17,023 nucleotides of DNA, taken from the NCBI RefSeq assembly GCF_938017705.1, contig NZ_CALIIS010000205.1, forward strand, positions 1 to 17,023, given 5' to 3'. Position numbers and translations under genes: made by a program. The notes under the pieces are model-generated. The model ran no database searches, was not told where the DNA came from, and saw only the letters and a program-made list of their open reading frames with translations. Each line of letters begins with the position of its first letter. The stretch's first letter is position 1. The DNA is from an uncultured Campylobacter sp. (GTDB lineage Bacteria > Campylobacterota > Campylobacteria > Campylobacterales > Campylobacteraceae). Shown here in pieces: positions 1 through 7,949 of this stretch.

Positions 1-217
1 AGGATCGAACGGCTAGCCGCTAAATTAACGAGCCAAATTCGGTGAGCAAAAAGCTTGCGAGAGATTTGCCGCCGAAAGGTCTGCGCTACCGGGCGAAATT
101 TAACGCGGCTTTTCGCGGCGCGAGGATAATTTGAAAATCCGCTCCTCCTTTGCGCGCCTGCTTAGCTTTTGCGAGCCTCGGCAATGAAATTTGAACCCAA
201 AATTTCAAAACCTGTTT

Positions 218-936
218 TCAAAAACCGACATAGACTTTTGGAAATTTCCCCTTCAGCGCCAGATCGCAAATCTGGGTAAGACGTAGATCCACGCGCTCCT
301 CGCCAAAGCTGTTGCGACACACGGCGGTGAGCTTGCAGTGATGCAGCCATTGCCGTACCGCCTCGTTTTGCACCTCGCTGCCGCCTAGTCAGTTCGCGTA
401 CGCCGCGGCTACGTAGGTCCTCGGACCCTCCGTCCGAACTCCGAGTCCCGCCTGTCTTTGTGCTTGTAAGCGTCCTTTGTGAGTTTTAAAATTTCTAAAA
501 TTTCAGTCTCGCAAGGTACCATCTGATCCACCGTTAGTGCCGTTACCGCGCCGACCACGACCGAGTATGAGCCCGTCTTTAGTAGCCTTATGATCTCGCT
601 CGCGTCGTTTTTATGCGATCGCCTAAGCATCGCGAGCGCGCACGCGGCGCTGTCCGTGACGACCTCCTGCGGTAGATTGCGCGCTACGATCTTTTCGATC
701 TCGCCCGTAGCCGCGGTGAAATTTATCACGCCCAGCGCTTTTAGCATCTCGCTTTTGACCTCCCACGTACGCGCGTCTTTCAGCTCGCGCAAAAATGCGG
801 CGTAAAGCTGCTCGCCAAGCGTAGTAAGAGCGTGCTTGCGTATGAGTTTCGCCCCTCGGATACGCTGCGCCGAGCGTTTGGCGTTTATCATATCGCAAGC
901 CGTTTTGATAAGCTCCTCGTTTGAAATTTGAGCCAT
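218..936 (-). pseudogene. HEAT-repeat-like protein, broken near the 3' end
   Basis: The open part (936 down to 409) encodes 175 residues of repeated amphipathic helices, roughly residues 25-155, with the look of HEAT/armadillo repeats used for protein binding. No catalytic motif is visible. The ATG at 936 follows a good ribosome site (AAGGGAGA, 4 bases away). The frame ends at a TAG at 409, but a different frame on the same strand continues with protein-like sequence: residues such as YVAAAYAN, a TGA at 389-391, then LGGSEVQNEAVRQWLHHC and on to a TGA at 218. One missing base near 415-420 (for example CC for CCC) plus TGA replacing a sense codon such as TGG would join the two parts into one protein of about 239 residues. 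I infer a decayed gene or sequence errors. The alternative is a genuine short 175-residue protein followed by unrelated DNA. Function unknown. Confidence 0.55.
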
Positions 937-1024
937 TTTCTCCCTTTAGATTGAAATTTTACGCAAAAGCTCATCGTCGCGGCAGCGAAAAATCACTCGC
1001 CGTTTATAAATTTCATGCGCCGCC

Positions 1025-1447
1025 CTACAAAACCGAGATAAAAATTTTGATCTCGTCTCCGCCGTAAAACTCAAAATCCGTTCCAAACGCTCTTTTTAGT
1101 TCGCCGGCCTCAAAAAAGTTCCAAATTTTGCTCCAAAACTTTGCTACGTTTTGCGGCTCATTCGGGAAGCTAAAAAGCGCGTATTTGCCGCTTTTGATCT
1201 CCAAGGCTTCGTCGCTGCGGGGCGCTTTGGTGCCGATAAAGATATCGTAAAGCCCGTCGGTGCCGTCTTCGTAATCGTAATAGACGCCGTAAATCTCGCT
1301 CCGCCCGTCATAGCACTCTTTCATAAATTTCGCCCACAGCGCGGGAATTTTGCCGCTTCCGCCTAGCTCGTCCGCGTTTTTCGTGCGGGCTTTTAATCCG
1401 TAAATTTTAAATCTGTCTAAATATGAAATTTTGATTTTTCCGCTCAA
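1025..1447 (-). CDS. GyrI-like / AraC-type effector-binding domain protein
   Basis: A stand-alone 140-residue protein resembling the effector-binding domain found at the C terminus of AraC-family activators and in GyrI, SbmC and integron Cass2 proteins. These bind small, often cationic, molecules. Visible family features are KIPALWAKFM at about 33-42, the YGVYYDYE strand at 53-60 followed by G-LYDIFIG, a middle strand ending KYALFSFP, and the terminal strand DEIKIFISV. There is no DNA-binding domain, so it would act alone or in trans. The start I favour is TTG at 1447, 15 bases after the tkt stop, with AAAGG about 8 bases upstream. No in-frame ATG gives a comparable N-terminal strand. It may be read from the tkt transcript. 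The ligand cannot be predicted. Confidence 0.7.
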   Translation of the reverse strand: MSGKIKISYLDRFKIYGLKARTKNADELGGSGKIPALWAKFMKECYDGRSEIYGVYYDYEDGTDGLYDIFIGTKAPRSDEALEIKSGKYALFSFPNEPQNVAKFWSKIWNFFEAGELKRAFGTDFEFYGGDEIKIFISVL

Positions 1448-1462
1448 ATTTTGCCTTTGCCG

Positions 1463-3391
1463 TTACTGCTCTAAAAGCTCCCTTGCTTCTTTTGCGATCG
1501 CGACGTCGGTGAAGCCGAAAAGCTTAAACAGCTCGTTTGCGTTGCCGCTTTCGCCGAAGCTTCGCATGCCGTGTACCGCGTCTGCAAATTTATACCACTC
1601 AAGCGCGCTTGCGGCCTCGACGGCTAAAATTTTAGTTTGCGGCTCTAGGATTTGCGCCAGATAATCTGCGTCCTGCTCGCACAAAAGCTCGAAGCACGGC
1701 GCGCTTACGACGTTTGCGCCGATGCCTTGCTCTTGCAGGATCGCCGCCGCTTTTAGGCAGAGCGAGACTTCGCTGCCGCTTGCGATGAGCGTGATCTGCG
1801 CCTCTTTGCTTTGTCTTAGCAGATATGCGCCGTTTCGCACGTCGCCCAAAACCGCCTTAGGCAGCGGCTCAAGCCCTTGGCGCGAGCAGACGAACGCCGC
1901 GGGCGCATTTAGAGTAAGCGCCGTGCGCCAGCATTTTACGTTTTCGTTGCCGTCTGCGGGGCGAAAGGTGTAGAAGCCGGGCATCGCGCGGAAGGTGCTA
2001 AGCTGCTCGATAGGCTCGTGCGTCGGCCCGTCCTCGCCCACGCCGATACTGTCGTGCGTGAATACGAAGTAGTGGCGCAAGCCCATCAGCGCCGCGAGTC
2101 GCGCGCCAGTCTTGAGATAGTCGCTGAAGATAAAAAACGTCGCGCTAAACGGGATGAAAAGCCCGTATCTCGCAAAGGCGTTGCCGATCGCCGCCATCGC
2201 GTGCTCGCGGATGCCGAAGTGCAAATTTTTGCCGCATGGAAAGTCGCCGCCGCCTTTTAGCTCGGTCTTATTCGACGCTGCCAAATCGGCGCTTCCGCCC
2301 AAAAAGCCGGGTACCGCGTTTGCGATAGCATTTAAAATTTTGCCGTTGCTATCGCGCGTGGCGATCTTAAGCCCGCTAAAATCGGGAAATTCTATCTTGC
2401 TAAAATCAGGATTTAAAAGCTCGTTTAGAAGCGCTCTTTTTTCATTGCTTAGCTTCGCAAGCTTTTCTTTCCAAAGCCGCTCCTCCAAATCACCCTTCTC
2501 GACCGCGGCGCGCGTCGCAAAAAGCACGTCCTCGCTTACGACGAAGCTTTGGGCTGGATCAAAGCCTAGATTTTGCTTAGCACGCGCAAGCAGCTCCTCT
2601 CCAAGCGGCGCGCCGTGCGTCTTGGCCGTACCCTCAAGCTCTAGCGCGCCCTTGCCGATCGTGGTGTTTGCGATGATGAGGTAGGGTTTGGTTTTGTTTT
2701 TGACCTCGTCAAGGACAAATTCTATCTGATCGAAATTATGCCCGTCGATGCGCGCGACCTCAAAGCCTTGCGCTTCAAATCGCACCTTTACGTCCTCAAA
2801 CCACGCGATATCGGTGCTGCCGTCGATCGTGATGCCATTAGAATCATAGATTATCGTGAGATTATCGAGGTTGTGTCTGCCCGCAAGCGCGCACGCTTCG
2901 TAGCTGATACCCTCCTGCAGATCGCCGTCGCCGCAGAAGCAATAGACGCGGTGATCGATGATCTCGTTACCCTCTTCGTTTAGTAGATGCGCGGCGTATT
3001 TTGCAGCCATCGCAAATCCGACTGCGTTTGCGACGCCTTGACCAAGCGGTCCGGTAGCGATCTCGACGCCGGGAGTGGTGATCTCCGGGTGGCCGGGGGT
3101 TTTGGAGTGCAGGCGCCTGAAACTTTTCATATCGTCCATGCTCAAATCGTATCCGCTAAGGTAGAGGTAGCTATACACGAGCGCGCTTGCGTGCCCGCCC
3201 GAGAATACGACGCGGTCGCGGTTCAGCCACGCGGGATTTTTGGGGTTGTGGCGGACCTTACTCATAAAGACGCTCATTACGTCGCTTAGCCCCATCGGCG
3301 TGCCGGGATGGCCTGAGTTGGCGCTTTGGATCATATCCGCGCTTAGAAATTTGATCGTGTTTGAAATTTTACTTAGCTGCTCGCTCGACAT
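1463..3391 (-). CDS. tkt: Transketolase
   Basis: Thiamine-diphosphate enzyme that moves two-carbon ketol units between sugar phosphates in the non-oxidative pentose phosphate pathway, which supplies ribose-5-phosphate and erythrose-4-phosphate. At 642 residues it is near the usual family length. Signatures are SGHPG at 26-30, GPLGQG at 114-119, the GDG...N diphosphate/Mg site at 154-185, IREHAM at 394-399 with the likely catalytic Glu396, and the pyrimidine-domain motif THDSIGVGEDGPTHEP at 445-460. The ATG at 3391 is preceded by AAAGGATG, a ribosome site that overlaps the end of ispA. Only three bases separate the two genes, so translation is probably coupled. An ispA-tkt pair is also, as I recall, the order in C. 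jejuni. No missing key residues. Confidence 0.97.
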   Translation of the reverse strand: MSSEQLSKISNTIKFLSADMIQSANSGHPGTPMGLSDVMSVFMSKVRHNPKNPAWLNRDRVVFSGGHASALVYSYLYLSGYDLSMDDMKSFRRLHSKTPGHPEITTPGVEIATGPLGQGVANAVGFAMAAKYAAHLLNEEGNEIIDHRVYCFCGDGDLQEGISYEACALAGRHNLDNLTIIYDSNGITIDGSTDIAWFEDVKVRFEAQGFEVARIDGHNFDQIEFVLDEVKNKTKPYLIIANTTIGKGALELEGTAKTHGAPLGEELLARAKQNLGFDPAQSFVVSEDVLFATRAAVEKGDLEERLWKEKLAKLSNEKRALLNELLNPDFSKIEFPDFSGLKIATRDSNGKILNAIANAVPGFLGGSADLAASNKTELKGGGDFPCGKNLHFGIREHAMAAIGNAFARYGLFIPFSATFFIFSDYLKTGARLAALMGLRHYFVFTHDSIGVGEDGPTHEPIEQLSTFRAMPGFYTFRPADGNENVKCWRTALTLNAPAAFVCSRQGLEPLPKAVLGDVRNGAYLLRQSKEAQITLIASGSEVSLCLKAAAILQEQGIGANVVSAPCFELLCEQDADYLAQILEPQTKILAVEAASALEWYKFADAVHGMRSFGESGNANELFKLFGFTDVAIAKEARELLEQ

Positions 3392-3394
3392 TTT

Positions 3395-4246
3395 TCATCC
3401 TTTCAGGTACTTTTCTATCAAATTTAAAATCAAATCGCGTAGGCTCGCATCATAGCTGCTCATCGCGCCGCCCACTTCATCTATTAAGCGCTGCTTGTAG
3501 CTTCTAGCGCCCGCAAGTCCGAGTAAATTTACGAAGGAATTTTTCGCGCCGTCTGCTCCTACTGGTTTGCCCGCGCTTGCCTCGTCGCCCGTGGCGTCAA
3601 TGATATCATCCTCGATCTGAAATATAAGCCCTAGTTTCAGTCCGATCTTATAAAGCTCATGCGCGAGCTCGTCATTTAGCCCGCCGATTATGGTGCCTAG
3701 CTCAAACGCCGCTGCGATGAGTGCGCCCGTTTTGTGCAGATGCAAAAACTCAAGCTCGCTTTGCTTTAACGGGCTGTTTTCAAAACGACAATCGATCGCC
3801 TGACCCAGCACCATGCCGCTACTGCCTGCATTTTGCGCTAGAGTTTTAATGCATTTTATCTTGATTTCGTCGCTTAGGTTCGCACTCGCGGCGATCAAAA
3901 ATGCGTCGGTATTTAGCGCATCGCCCACCAAAATCGCCGTGACTTCGTCGTATTTTTTATGCAGGCTCGGCCGTCCGCGGCGCAGATCCGCATCGTCCAT
4001 CGCGGGCAGATCGTCGTGGATAAGCGAGTAGGTGTGGATCATCTCAAGCGCCATCGCTATCGCCAGCGCGCCCTCAAAGCGCCGTTCATCCACCGCTGAA
4101 ACGACGCCTAGTAGCAGCTGCGCGCGAAAATGCTTGCCGCCCGCTTGTAGCATGTAATTGAGCGCTTCCTCGAAGTACGGATGAAAGCTAGACGCCTTCA
4201 GCTCGTTGTGCTTCAAGTAATCTTTAAATTTTTCTAAAATATCCAT
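3395..4246 (-). CDS. ispA: Polyprenyl (farnesyl/geranyl) diphosphate synthase
   Basis: Short-chain trans-isoprenyl diphosphate synthase that condenses isopentenyl diphosphate with allylic diphosphates to make geranyl/farnesyl diphosphate, precursor of undecaprenyl carrier and quinone tails. The 283-residue protein has GGKHFRAQLLL at 36-46 (IPP/diphosphate contact), the first Asp-rich motif DDLPAMDD at 78-85 followed by RRGRPS, and the second Asp-rich motif EDDIID at 212-217. The open frame runs on upstream to 4480, but those 78 extra codons are Arg/Ser-rich and unlike any family N terminus. The ATG at 4246 has a ribosome site (AAGGCAGGA) and gives the usual family start, so I chose it. It ends 3 bases before tkt. 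Product chain length (C10 or C15) is inferred from family size, not proven. Confidence 0.95.
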   Translation of the reverse strand: MDILEKFKDYLKHNELKASSFHPYFEEALNYMLQAGGKHFRAQLLLGVVSAVDERRFEGALAIAMALEMIHTYSLIHDDLPAMDDADLRRGRPSLHKKYDEVTAILVGDALNTDAFLIAASANLSDEIKIKCIKTLAQNAGSSGMVLGQAIDCRFENSPLKQSELEFLHLHKTGALIAAAFELGTIIGGLNDELAHELYKIGLKLGLIFQIEDDIIDATGDEASAGKPVGADGAKNSFVNLLGLAGARSYKQRLIDEVGGAMSSYDASLRDLILNLIEKYLKG

Positions 4247-4838
4247 CGATCCTGCCTTGCGGTTTTGATTTGCTCTGCTTGGGCGCGCCCTTGACGAATG
4301 CAAATTCGCGCCCTTCGAATGCCTTTTCGTCGCGCAGCTTAGACTTTGCTGTCGCGAGTCGTTTGTACGTCGCGTAGAAGTAATCATGCCGCTTAAAATT
4401 TTAAATTTTAATTTCCCTAGCTTTACGCAGTGCGCGAGGCGAAGGATGCTCCGCTTTTTTGAGCCGCATCTTGTGCTCATTTACTCGCGGATGTCGCACA
4501 ACGGCTCGCCTTGCTTTGTATTTAAGCTGTGCTAGCTAAATTTTACTTTGCGCCGCAGTGTAGCAGCCTGCCGAAATTTTAGAATTTGTCCTCGTGCCGC
4601 CCGTTAAATTTGACTGATTTGCTAAGGTTAAAATTTAATAACCTAGCGTCAAATCAAACAAGTTTCACTTTGTGTAAGCTACACCGCCACAAAAATCTAA
4701 ATTTAACTTGTCGCCTTATAAAATAGGGCTTCATTTAGTTCGCTACAGAAGCCGCTTGCTTCGTAAAATCCAAACCGTTCGCTAAGCAAAACAGCCATTC
4801 TATATAAAAAGCCTATTTTCACCATTTTTGAACTACGC
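4247..4838. other. 592-base spacer between ybaB and ispA
   Basis: I see no convincing gene here. The stretch 4247-4480 is open in the ispA frame but lacks a ribosome site and protein-like composition. The remainder carries many stops, AT-rich runs and one clear inverted repeat (4621-4647). In C. jejuni, as I recall, a PDZ-domain gene occupies this position between the ybaB homologue and ispA. It is absent here. An ispA promoter must lie in this gap or transcription must read through from ybaB. No clean TATAAT is visible on the minus strand. Confidence 0.5.
4621..4647. repeat. Inverted repeat with AT-rich loop upstream of ispA
   Basis: GCTAaGGTTA and TAACCTAGC are complementary over nine pairs with one bulged A and enclose the loop AAATTTAA. 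No T-run follows on either strand, so it is not a standard intrinsic terminator. It could be a protein-binding operator or an mRNA leader hairpin for ispA. The role is unknown. Confidence 0.5.
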
Positions 4839-5168
4839 TTAGCCCTTATTGCCGAGCAGATCGCCCAATCCACCGAGTCCTCCTAGCATGGACGCTACGG
4901 CGCCTTTCTTTTCATTTTCGACGAGTTTTATCGCGTCGCCTATCGCCGAAATTAGCAGGATCTGTAGGCTCTCTTTGTCGTTAAAAAGGCTGTCGTCGAT
5001 GCTTAGATCGAGCACCTCGCCCGCGCCGTTTAATCTGATGGCGACCATGCCCGCGCCCGATTTTACGGTAAATTCCTTGCGCGCATTCTCTTCCTCGATC
5101 TGCTTAGCCTTGGCCTGCATCTGATCGAGCATCTGCCCCATTTTTGAAAAATCCATTCCCTCAAACAT
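4839..5168 (-). CDS. ybaB: YbaB/EbfC family nucleoid-associated protein
   Basis: Small dimeric DNA-binding protein of the YbaB/EbfC family, which coats DNA and influences gene expression. In many bacteria the gene lies next to recR and dnaX, which is not so here. The 109-residue chain has the family layout: an N-terminal helix with MGQMLDQMQAKAKQIEEENAR (about 11-31), a beta strand TVKSGAGMVAIRLNGAGEVLDLSID (about 34-58), then a long helix with LQILLISAIGDAIKLVENEKK. A Gly/Leu-rich tail (GGLGGLGDLLG) follows. The ATG at 5168 has a GGAG ribosome site that overlaps the end of panD, and only two bases separate the genes, so the pair is probably cotranslated. Confidence 0.92.
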   Translation of the reverse strand: MFEGMDFSKMGQMLDQMQAKAKQIEEENARKEFTVKSGAGMVAIRLNGAGEVLDLSIDDSLFNDKESLQILLISAIGDAIKLVENEKKGAVASMLGGLGGLGDLLGNKG

Positions 5169-5170
5169 CT

Positions 5171-5518
5171 TTACTCCGTTATTTGGTTTTTTTCGTTTAC
5201 CTTTACGATTTTAGGCTTGAAGCTTCTTACTTTTTTGGCGCTCATCTGTGCGTAAGCCACGATGATGACGACGTCGCCGACGCAGACTTTGCGCGCAGCC
5301 GCGCCGTTTAGGCAGATCTCGCCCTTTTTCTCGCCGCGGATCACGTATGTAGCAAAACGCTCGCCGTTATTGACGTTTAGGATTTCGACTTTTTGGTACT
5401 CGCAAAGCCCTGCAGCCTCGATGAGCTCGGGCCCGATCGTAATGGAGCCCACGTAGTTTAGGTTGGCGTCCGTCACGCGCGCGCGGTGAATTTTGCTTGA
5501 TAAAATTTCGATTTTCAT
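5171..5518 (-). CDS. panD: Aspartate 1-decarboxylase proenzyme
   Basis: Pyruvoyl enzyme that converts L-aspartate to beta-alanine for pantothenate and coenzyme A synthesis. The 115-residue length is typical. The self-cleavage site Gly24-Ser25 is intact in the context YVGSITI, as are the N-terminal MKIEILSSKIHRARVT, the substrate-site Thr/Tyr region (ATYVIRGEK at about 56-64) and the NGAAAR loop at about 71-76. The start at 5518 lies 16 bases after murE with AAAGGA as ribosome site. Its place between murE and ybaB differs from C. jejuni, where panD sits with panB and panC as I recall. A panD-ybaB neighbourhood does occur in Helicobacter pylori, again from memory. The C-terminal 20 residues are basic and variable. 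Confidence 0.96.
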   Translation of the reverse strand: MKIEILSSKIHRARVTDANLNYVGSITIGPELIEAAGLCEYQKVEILNVNNGERFATYVIRGEKKGEICLNGAAARKVCVGDVVIIVAYAQMSAKKVRSFKPKIVKVNEKNQITE

Positions 5519-5534
5519 CGGTCGTCCTTTAAAT

Positions 5535-6845
5535 TTAGTCTAAATTTGATCCGCCTCGCGCTGCGACGAGCTCGCTCACGACCTGCTTGTCGCTGAAGGG
5601 ATGCTTCACGCCCTTGATCTCCTGGTAGGTCTCGTCGCCCTTGCCCAAAATAGCGATCATCTCGCCGTTTTTGGCAAGATCTAGCGCGCGCGAGATAGCC
5701 TCCTTGCGATCCGCAATCTTTAAAATTTTATCCTTTCGGCGCATGCCGGCGCAAATTTGCTCGATGATTTCGCTCGGCTCTTCGCTGCGCGGATTATCGC
5801 TCGTGACGATGCAAATTTTGGCAAAGTGCTCGGCGATAGCGCCCATTTTCGGACGCTTGCCGTGGTCGCGATCGCCTCCCGCACCGAAAACCGCGATGAT
5901 CTCGCCGCTTGCGCGTAGCGCGTTTAGAACCTTTTCGATGCCGTCTGGGGTATGGGCGAAATCGACGATCACAAGCGGGTTTTTATTTACGATCTGCACG
6001 CGACCCTCGACGCCGCCGAAGTTTGCCAGGGCTTTTGCGATCTTTTCGTTCGGCAGCTTGGTCAGAATTTTAACCGCCGCAAACGCCGCGGTAAGGTTGT
6101 AGAGATTAAACTCGCCGATCAGATCGCTTTGCAGCTGCGCATTATCGCCGTTTGGAGTGCGCACGAGCGCGTCGATGCCACCCTTTAGCCCGTATCCGCT
6201 TATGCTGAAGCTCGCGGCGTTTTTTATGCCGTAGGTAAGGGCATTTTCAGGGTTAAATTTAATATGCCCATCGTCGGCGTTTATGAGTTTTGGCGCATCG
6301 TCAGCGAAAAACGAGCTCTTGACTGCCGCGTATTCTTGCATACTGCCGTGATAATCGAGATGATCTTGGCTCAAATTCGTAAAAATTTTAAGCGCAAAAT
6401 TTAGCCCCTGGATGCGGTTCTGTGCGATTGCGTGCGAGCTGACCTCCATAACGAAATACTCGCAGCCCTGCTTGCCGGCTTCATAAAGATAGCTCACCGT
6501 CTTTAAAACTGAGCTCGTCGTAAGCCCTTTCTCGTCGATTCTGCGCTCGTTTATGAAGGCGCCGCGCGTGCCGCTTAAGCCGCAGCTAAAGCCCAGATCC
6601 AGCAGCGTCGAATAGATTGCCGCGGCGGTCGTCGTTTTGCCGTTCGTACCGGTGATGCCTACGATTTTGATGCGCGGATTAATATTTAAAAGTTCCTTTG
6701 CCCGCGCGACAGAGATGATCTGCGCGCCTTTTTGCGCTGCTTCGGGTTCAAATTTAGCGTTCGCGTCCGTGCGCATAAAAAAGCAGCCCGCCTCGCACTC
6801 GGCGGAGTTGTCGGTGATAAAGCTATTTTCGAGTCGTATTTTCAT
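5535..6845 (-). CDS. murE: UDP-MurNAc-tripeptide synthetase (meso-diaminopimelate-adding)
   Basis: Cytoplasmic Mur ligase that adds meso-diaminopimelate to UDP-N-acetylmuramoyl-L-Ala-D-Glu using ATP, an essential step of peptidoglycan synthesis. The ATP loop GITGTNGKTTT is at 63-73 (Lys70), followed by EVSSHA at 134-139, NLSQDHLDYHG at 157-167, a Lys at about 176 in the position of the carbamylated lysine, and DNPRSEEP at 350-357. DNPR is the known signature of DAP- rather than lysine-adding MurE. At 436 residues it is shorter than the roughly 490 of E. coli, because the N-terminal UDP-binding domain is reduced, as in other epsilonproteobacteria. The ATG at 6845 lies inside the upstream gene (23-base overlap), indicating translational coupling. 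Confidence 0.96.
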   Translation of the reverse strand: MKIRLENSFITDNSAECEAGCFFMRTDANAKFEPEAAQKGAQIISVARAKELLNINPRIKIVGITGTNGKTTTAAAIYSTLLDLGFSCGLSGTRGAFINERRIDEKGLTTSSVLKTVSYLYEAGKQGCEYFVMEVSSHAIAQNRIQGLNFALKIFTNLSQDHLDYHGSMQEYAAVKSSFFADDAPKLINADDGHIKFNPENALTYGIKNAASFSISGYGLKGGIDALVRTPNGDNAQLQSDLIGEFNLYNLTAAFAAVKILTKLPNEKIAKALANFGGVEGRVQIVNKNPLVIVDFAHTPDGIEKVLNALRASGEIIAVFGAGGDRDHGKRPKMGAIAEHFAKICIVTSDNPRSEEPSEIIEQICAGMRRKDKILKIADRKEAISRALDLAKNGEMIAILGKGDETYQEIKGVKHPFSDKQVVSELVAARGGSNLD

Positions 6846-7371
6846 GATTTTTGATTTTTTGTATTAGCGCTTCGAAGCGCTCATCGCCTGCGTACGCAGC
6901 AGCCGAGCTTTCGACGTAATTAAGCCCCATTTCGTAGTAGCCGTTTTCTATCAAATTTTCTAAAAATTCTATCATCTCGCTTTTGTCCGAAATAGCGATT
7001 TTAGAGGAAAAAATGATCGATTCGAAGGCGTCTTTAAAGCCTCTTTGGCCTACTGCTCGCATAAAATCGGCATAGGCGATAACGGCGATCTCGTCCTCGG
7101 CGCCGGGTTCGGAGGCTGCTTCGCTCGCGATCTTTTCGTTGATGGAGTTTAAAATTTTAAAAAGCTCCGAGGTTTGAGTTTTAGGGCTGAGGTTGTAAAA
7201 ATCAAAGAGCATAAGCGCTTCTTCGCGGTCTGCCAGCGCGGTCTGGCAAAGCTCAAGTAAAAATAGAATTTCCTCCTCGCCGCTTTTTTCGTAGGCGAGC
7301 GAAAAATATAGCTTCGCAAGCTCGAATTCCCCGCGCGAAAAGGCCTTTAGCCCCAGCTTTTTATAATTCAA
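6823..7371 (-). CDS. Conserved hypothetical protein, TPR-like helical
   Basis: A 182-residue soluble protein made almost entirely of helices. The first 45 residues (KLGLKAFSRGEFELAKLYFSLAY) read like a tetratricopeptide hairpin. The rest is acidic and helical, with pairs such as ENLIENGYYEMGLNYVESS. There is no signal peptide, membrane segment or catalytic motif. An uncharacterised gene occupies the same place between the nfu homologue and murE in C. jejuni, from memory. It overlaps nfu by 11 bases and murE by 23, so the three form one coupled unit. I cannot assign a function. A scaffold or assembly role is only a guess from the TPR look. Confidence 0.85.
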   Translation of the reverse strand: MNYKKLGLKAFSRGEFELAKLYFSLAYEKSGEEEILFLLELCQTALADREEALMLFDFYNLSPKTQTSELFKILNSINEKIASEAASEPGAEDEIAVIAYADFMRAVGQRGFKDAFESIIFSSKIAISDKSEMIEFLENLIENGYYEMGLNYVESSAAAYAGDERFEALIQKIKNHENTTRK

Positions 7372-7627
7372 ACTCTTCGCCTTCGGGGACGTTTACGACG
7401 CTAAGCTCTGGATGGATATCCATGCGAAGCTGGCGCTCGACGCCGTATTTTAGGGTCTGCGCACTTACGGCGCAGCCGTGGCAATGTCCGGTAAGGCGGA
7501 CATAGACGACGCCGTCTTTTATGCCTAAAAGCTGCATGTCGCCGCCGTCGTTTTGAAGCATCGGACGGATTAGCTCCAAGCTGCCTTGTACCGGAGCTAG
7601 AAGCTCTTCATCGCTAAATGGTATCAT
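7361..7627 (-). CDS. nfu: NifU-like (Nfu domain) Fe-S scaffold protein
   Basis: An 88-residue protein consisting of one Nfu domain, which carries or delivers iron-sulfur clusters to target enzymes. Family markers are LELIRPMLQNDGGD at about 17-30, the GVVYVRLTG strand at 39-47, and the cluster-binding Cys pair in CHGC at 49-52 followed by SAQTLKYGVE. The ATG at 7627 has AAGGA upstream and a TATAAT box at 7660-7655 on the minus strand, so this is probably the first gene of the nfu - hypothetical - murE - panD - ybaB transcript. It is complete for a stand-alone Nfu and lacks the IscU-like domain of full NifU. Confidence 0.93.
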   Translation of the reverse strand: MIPFSDEELLAPVQGSLELIRPMLQNDGGDMQLLGIKDGVVYVRLTGHCHGCAVSAQTLKYGVERQLRMDIHPELSVVNVPEGEEFEL

Positions 7628-7654
7628 TAAAATTCCTTGTTTTGGTTTTGGCGA

Positions 7655-7660
7655 ATTATA
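7655..7660 (-). promoter_or_regulatory. Putative sigma-70 -10 box for the nfu-murE operon
   Basis: On the minus strand the sequence TTTTGGATATAATTCGCC holds a perfect TATAAT. Transcription would start near 7648, about 20 bases before the nfu ATG. As is usual for Campylobacter, no good -35 box is visible. Confidence 0.65.
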
Positions 7661-7868
7661 TCCAAAAGCGATAAAAAAAGGCTTATCGGGGATGAAATTT
7701 AATCTGAAATTTTGCGCAAGGGCGCGGATTTTGCGTTATGGATCTTAAAGCATTTTTGTGACGCGGATGGCTGGGGCTATGATTTGAAATTTTATCTATT
7801 CGGTAAGGGTGGAGCCCGCGAATCACCAGGTTTGCATATATTTAAATTTAGACTATTTGCGCTATAAA

Positions 7869-7914
7869 TTTGGGATGAAATTTTAGCCCGGTCGGGGGCT
7901 ATATTTGGGATGAA
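7869..7914. repeat. Direct repeat TTTGGGATGAA (x2) flanking a small inverted repeat
   Basis: TTTGGGATGAA occurs at 7869-7879 and 7904-7914, 35 bases apart. Between the copies TAGCCC (7884-7889) and GGGCTA (7896-7901) can pair around a six-base loop. Too short to call a known element. It may be a decayed local duplication. Confidence 0.45.
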
Positions 7915-7949
7915 TTTCGCTTGAGCGGGAGAGGAAATTTAAAGTAATT

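Noticed and set aside
1..217. Gene at the left edge
   Set aside because: No frame with protein-like content and a start signal could be supported. An AGGAGG-like stretch on the minus strand near 143-150 is not followed by a usable start codon.
162..350. Open frame of 62 codons on the minus strand inside the region after the HEAT-like gene
   Set aside because: Its composition is poor and it lies in a different frame from the convincing C-terminal sequence (VRQWLHHC ... KVYVGF) that covers the same bases. I treat it as a shadow.
4247..4480. N-terminal extension of 78 codons to ispA
   Set aside because: Arg/Ser-rich, without a ribosome site. The ATG at 4246 has one and starts at the normal family position.
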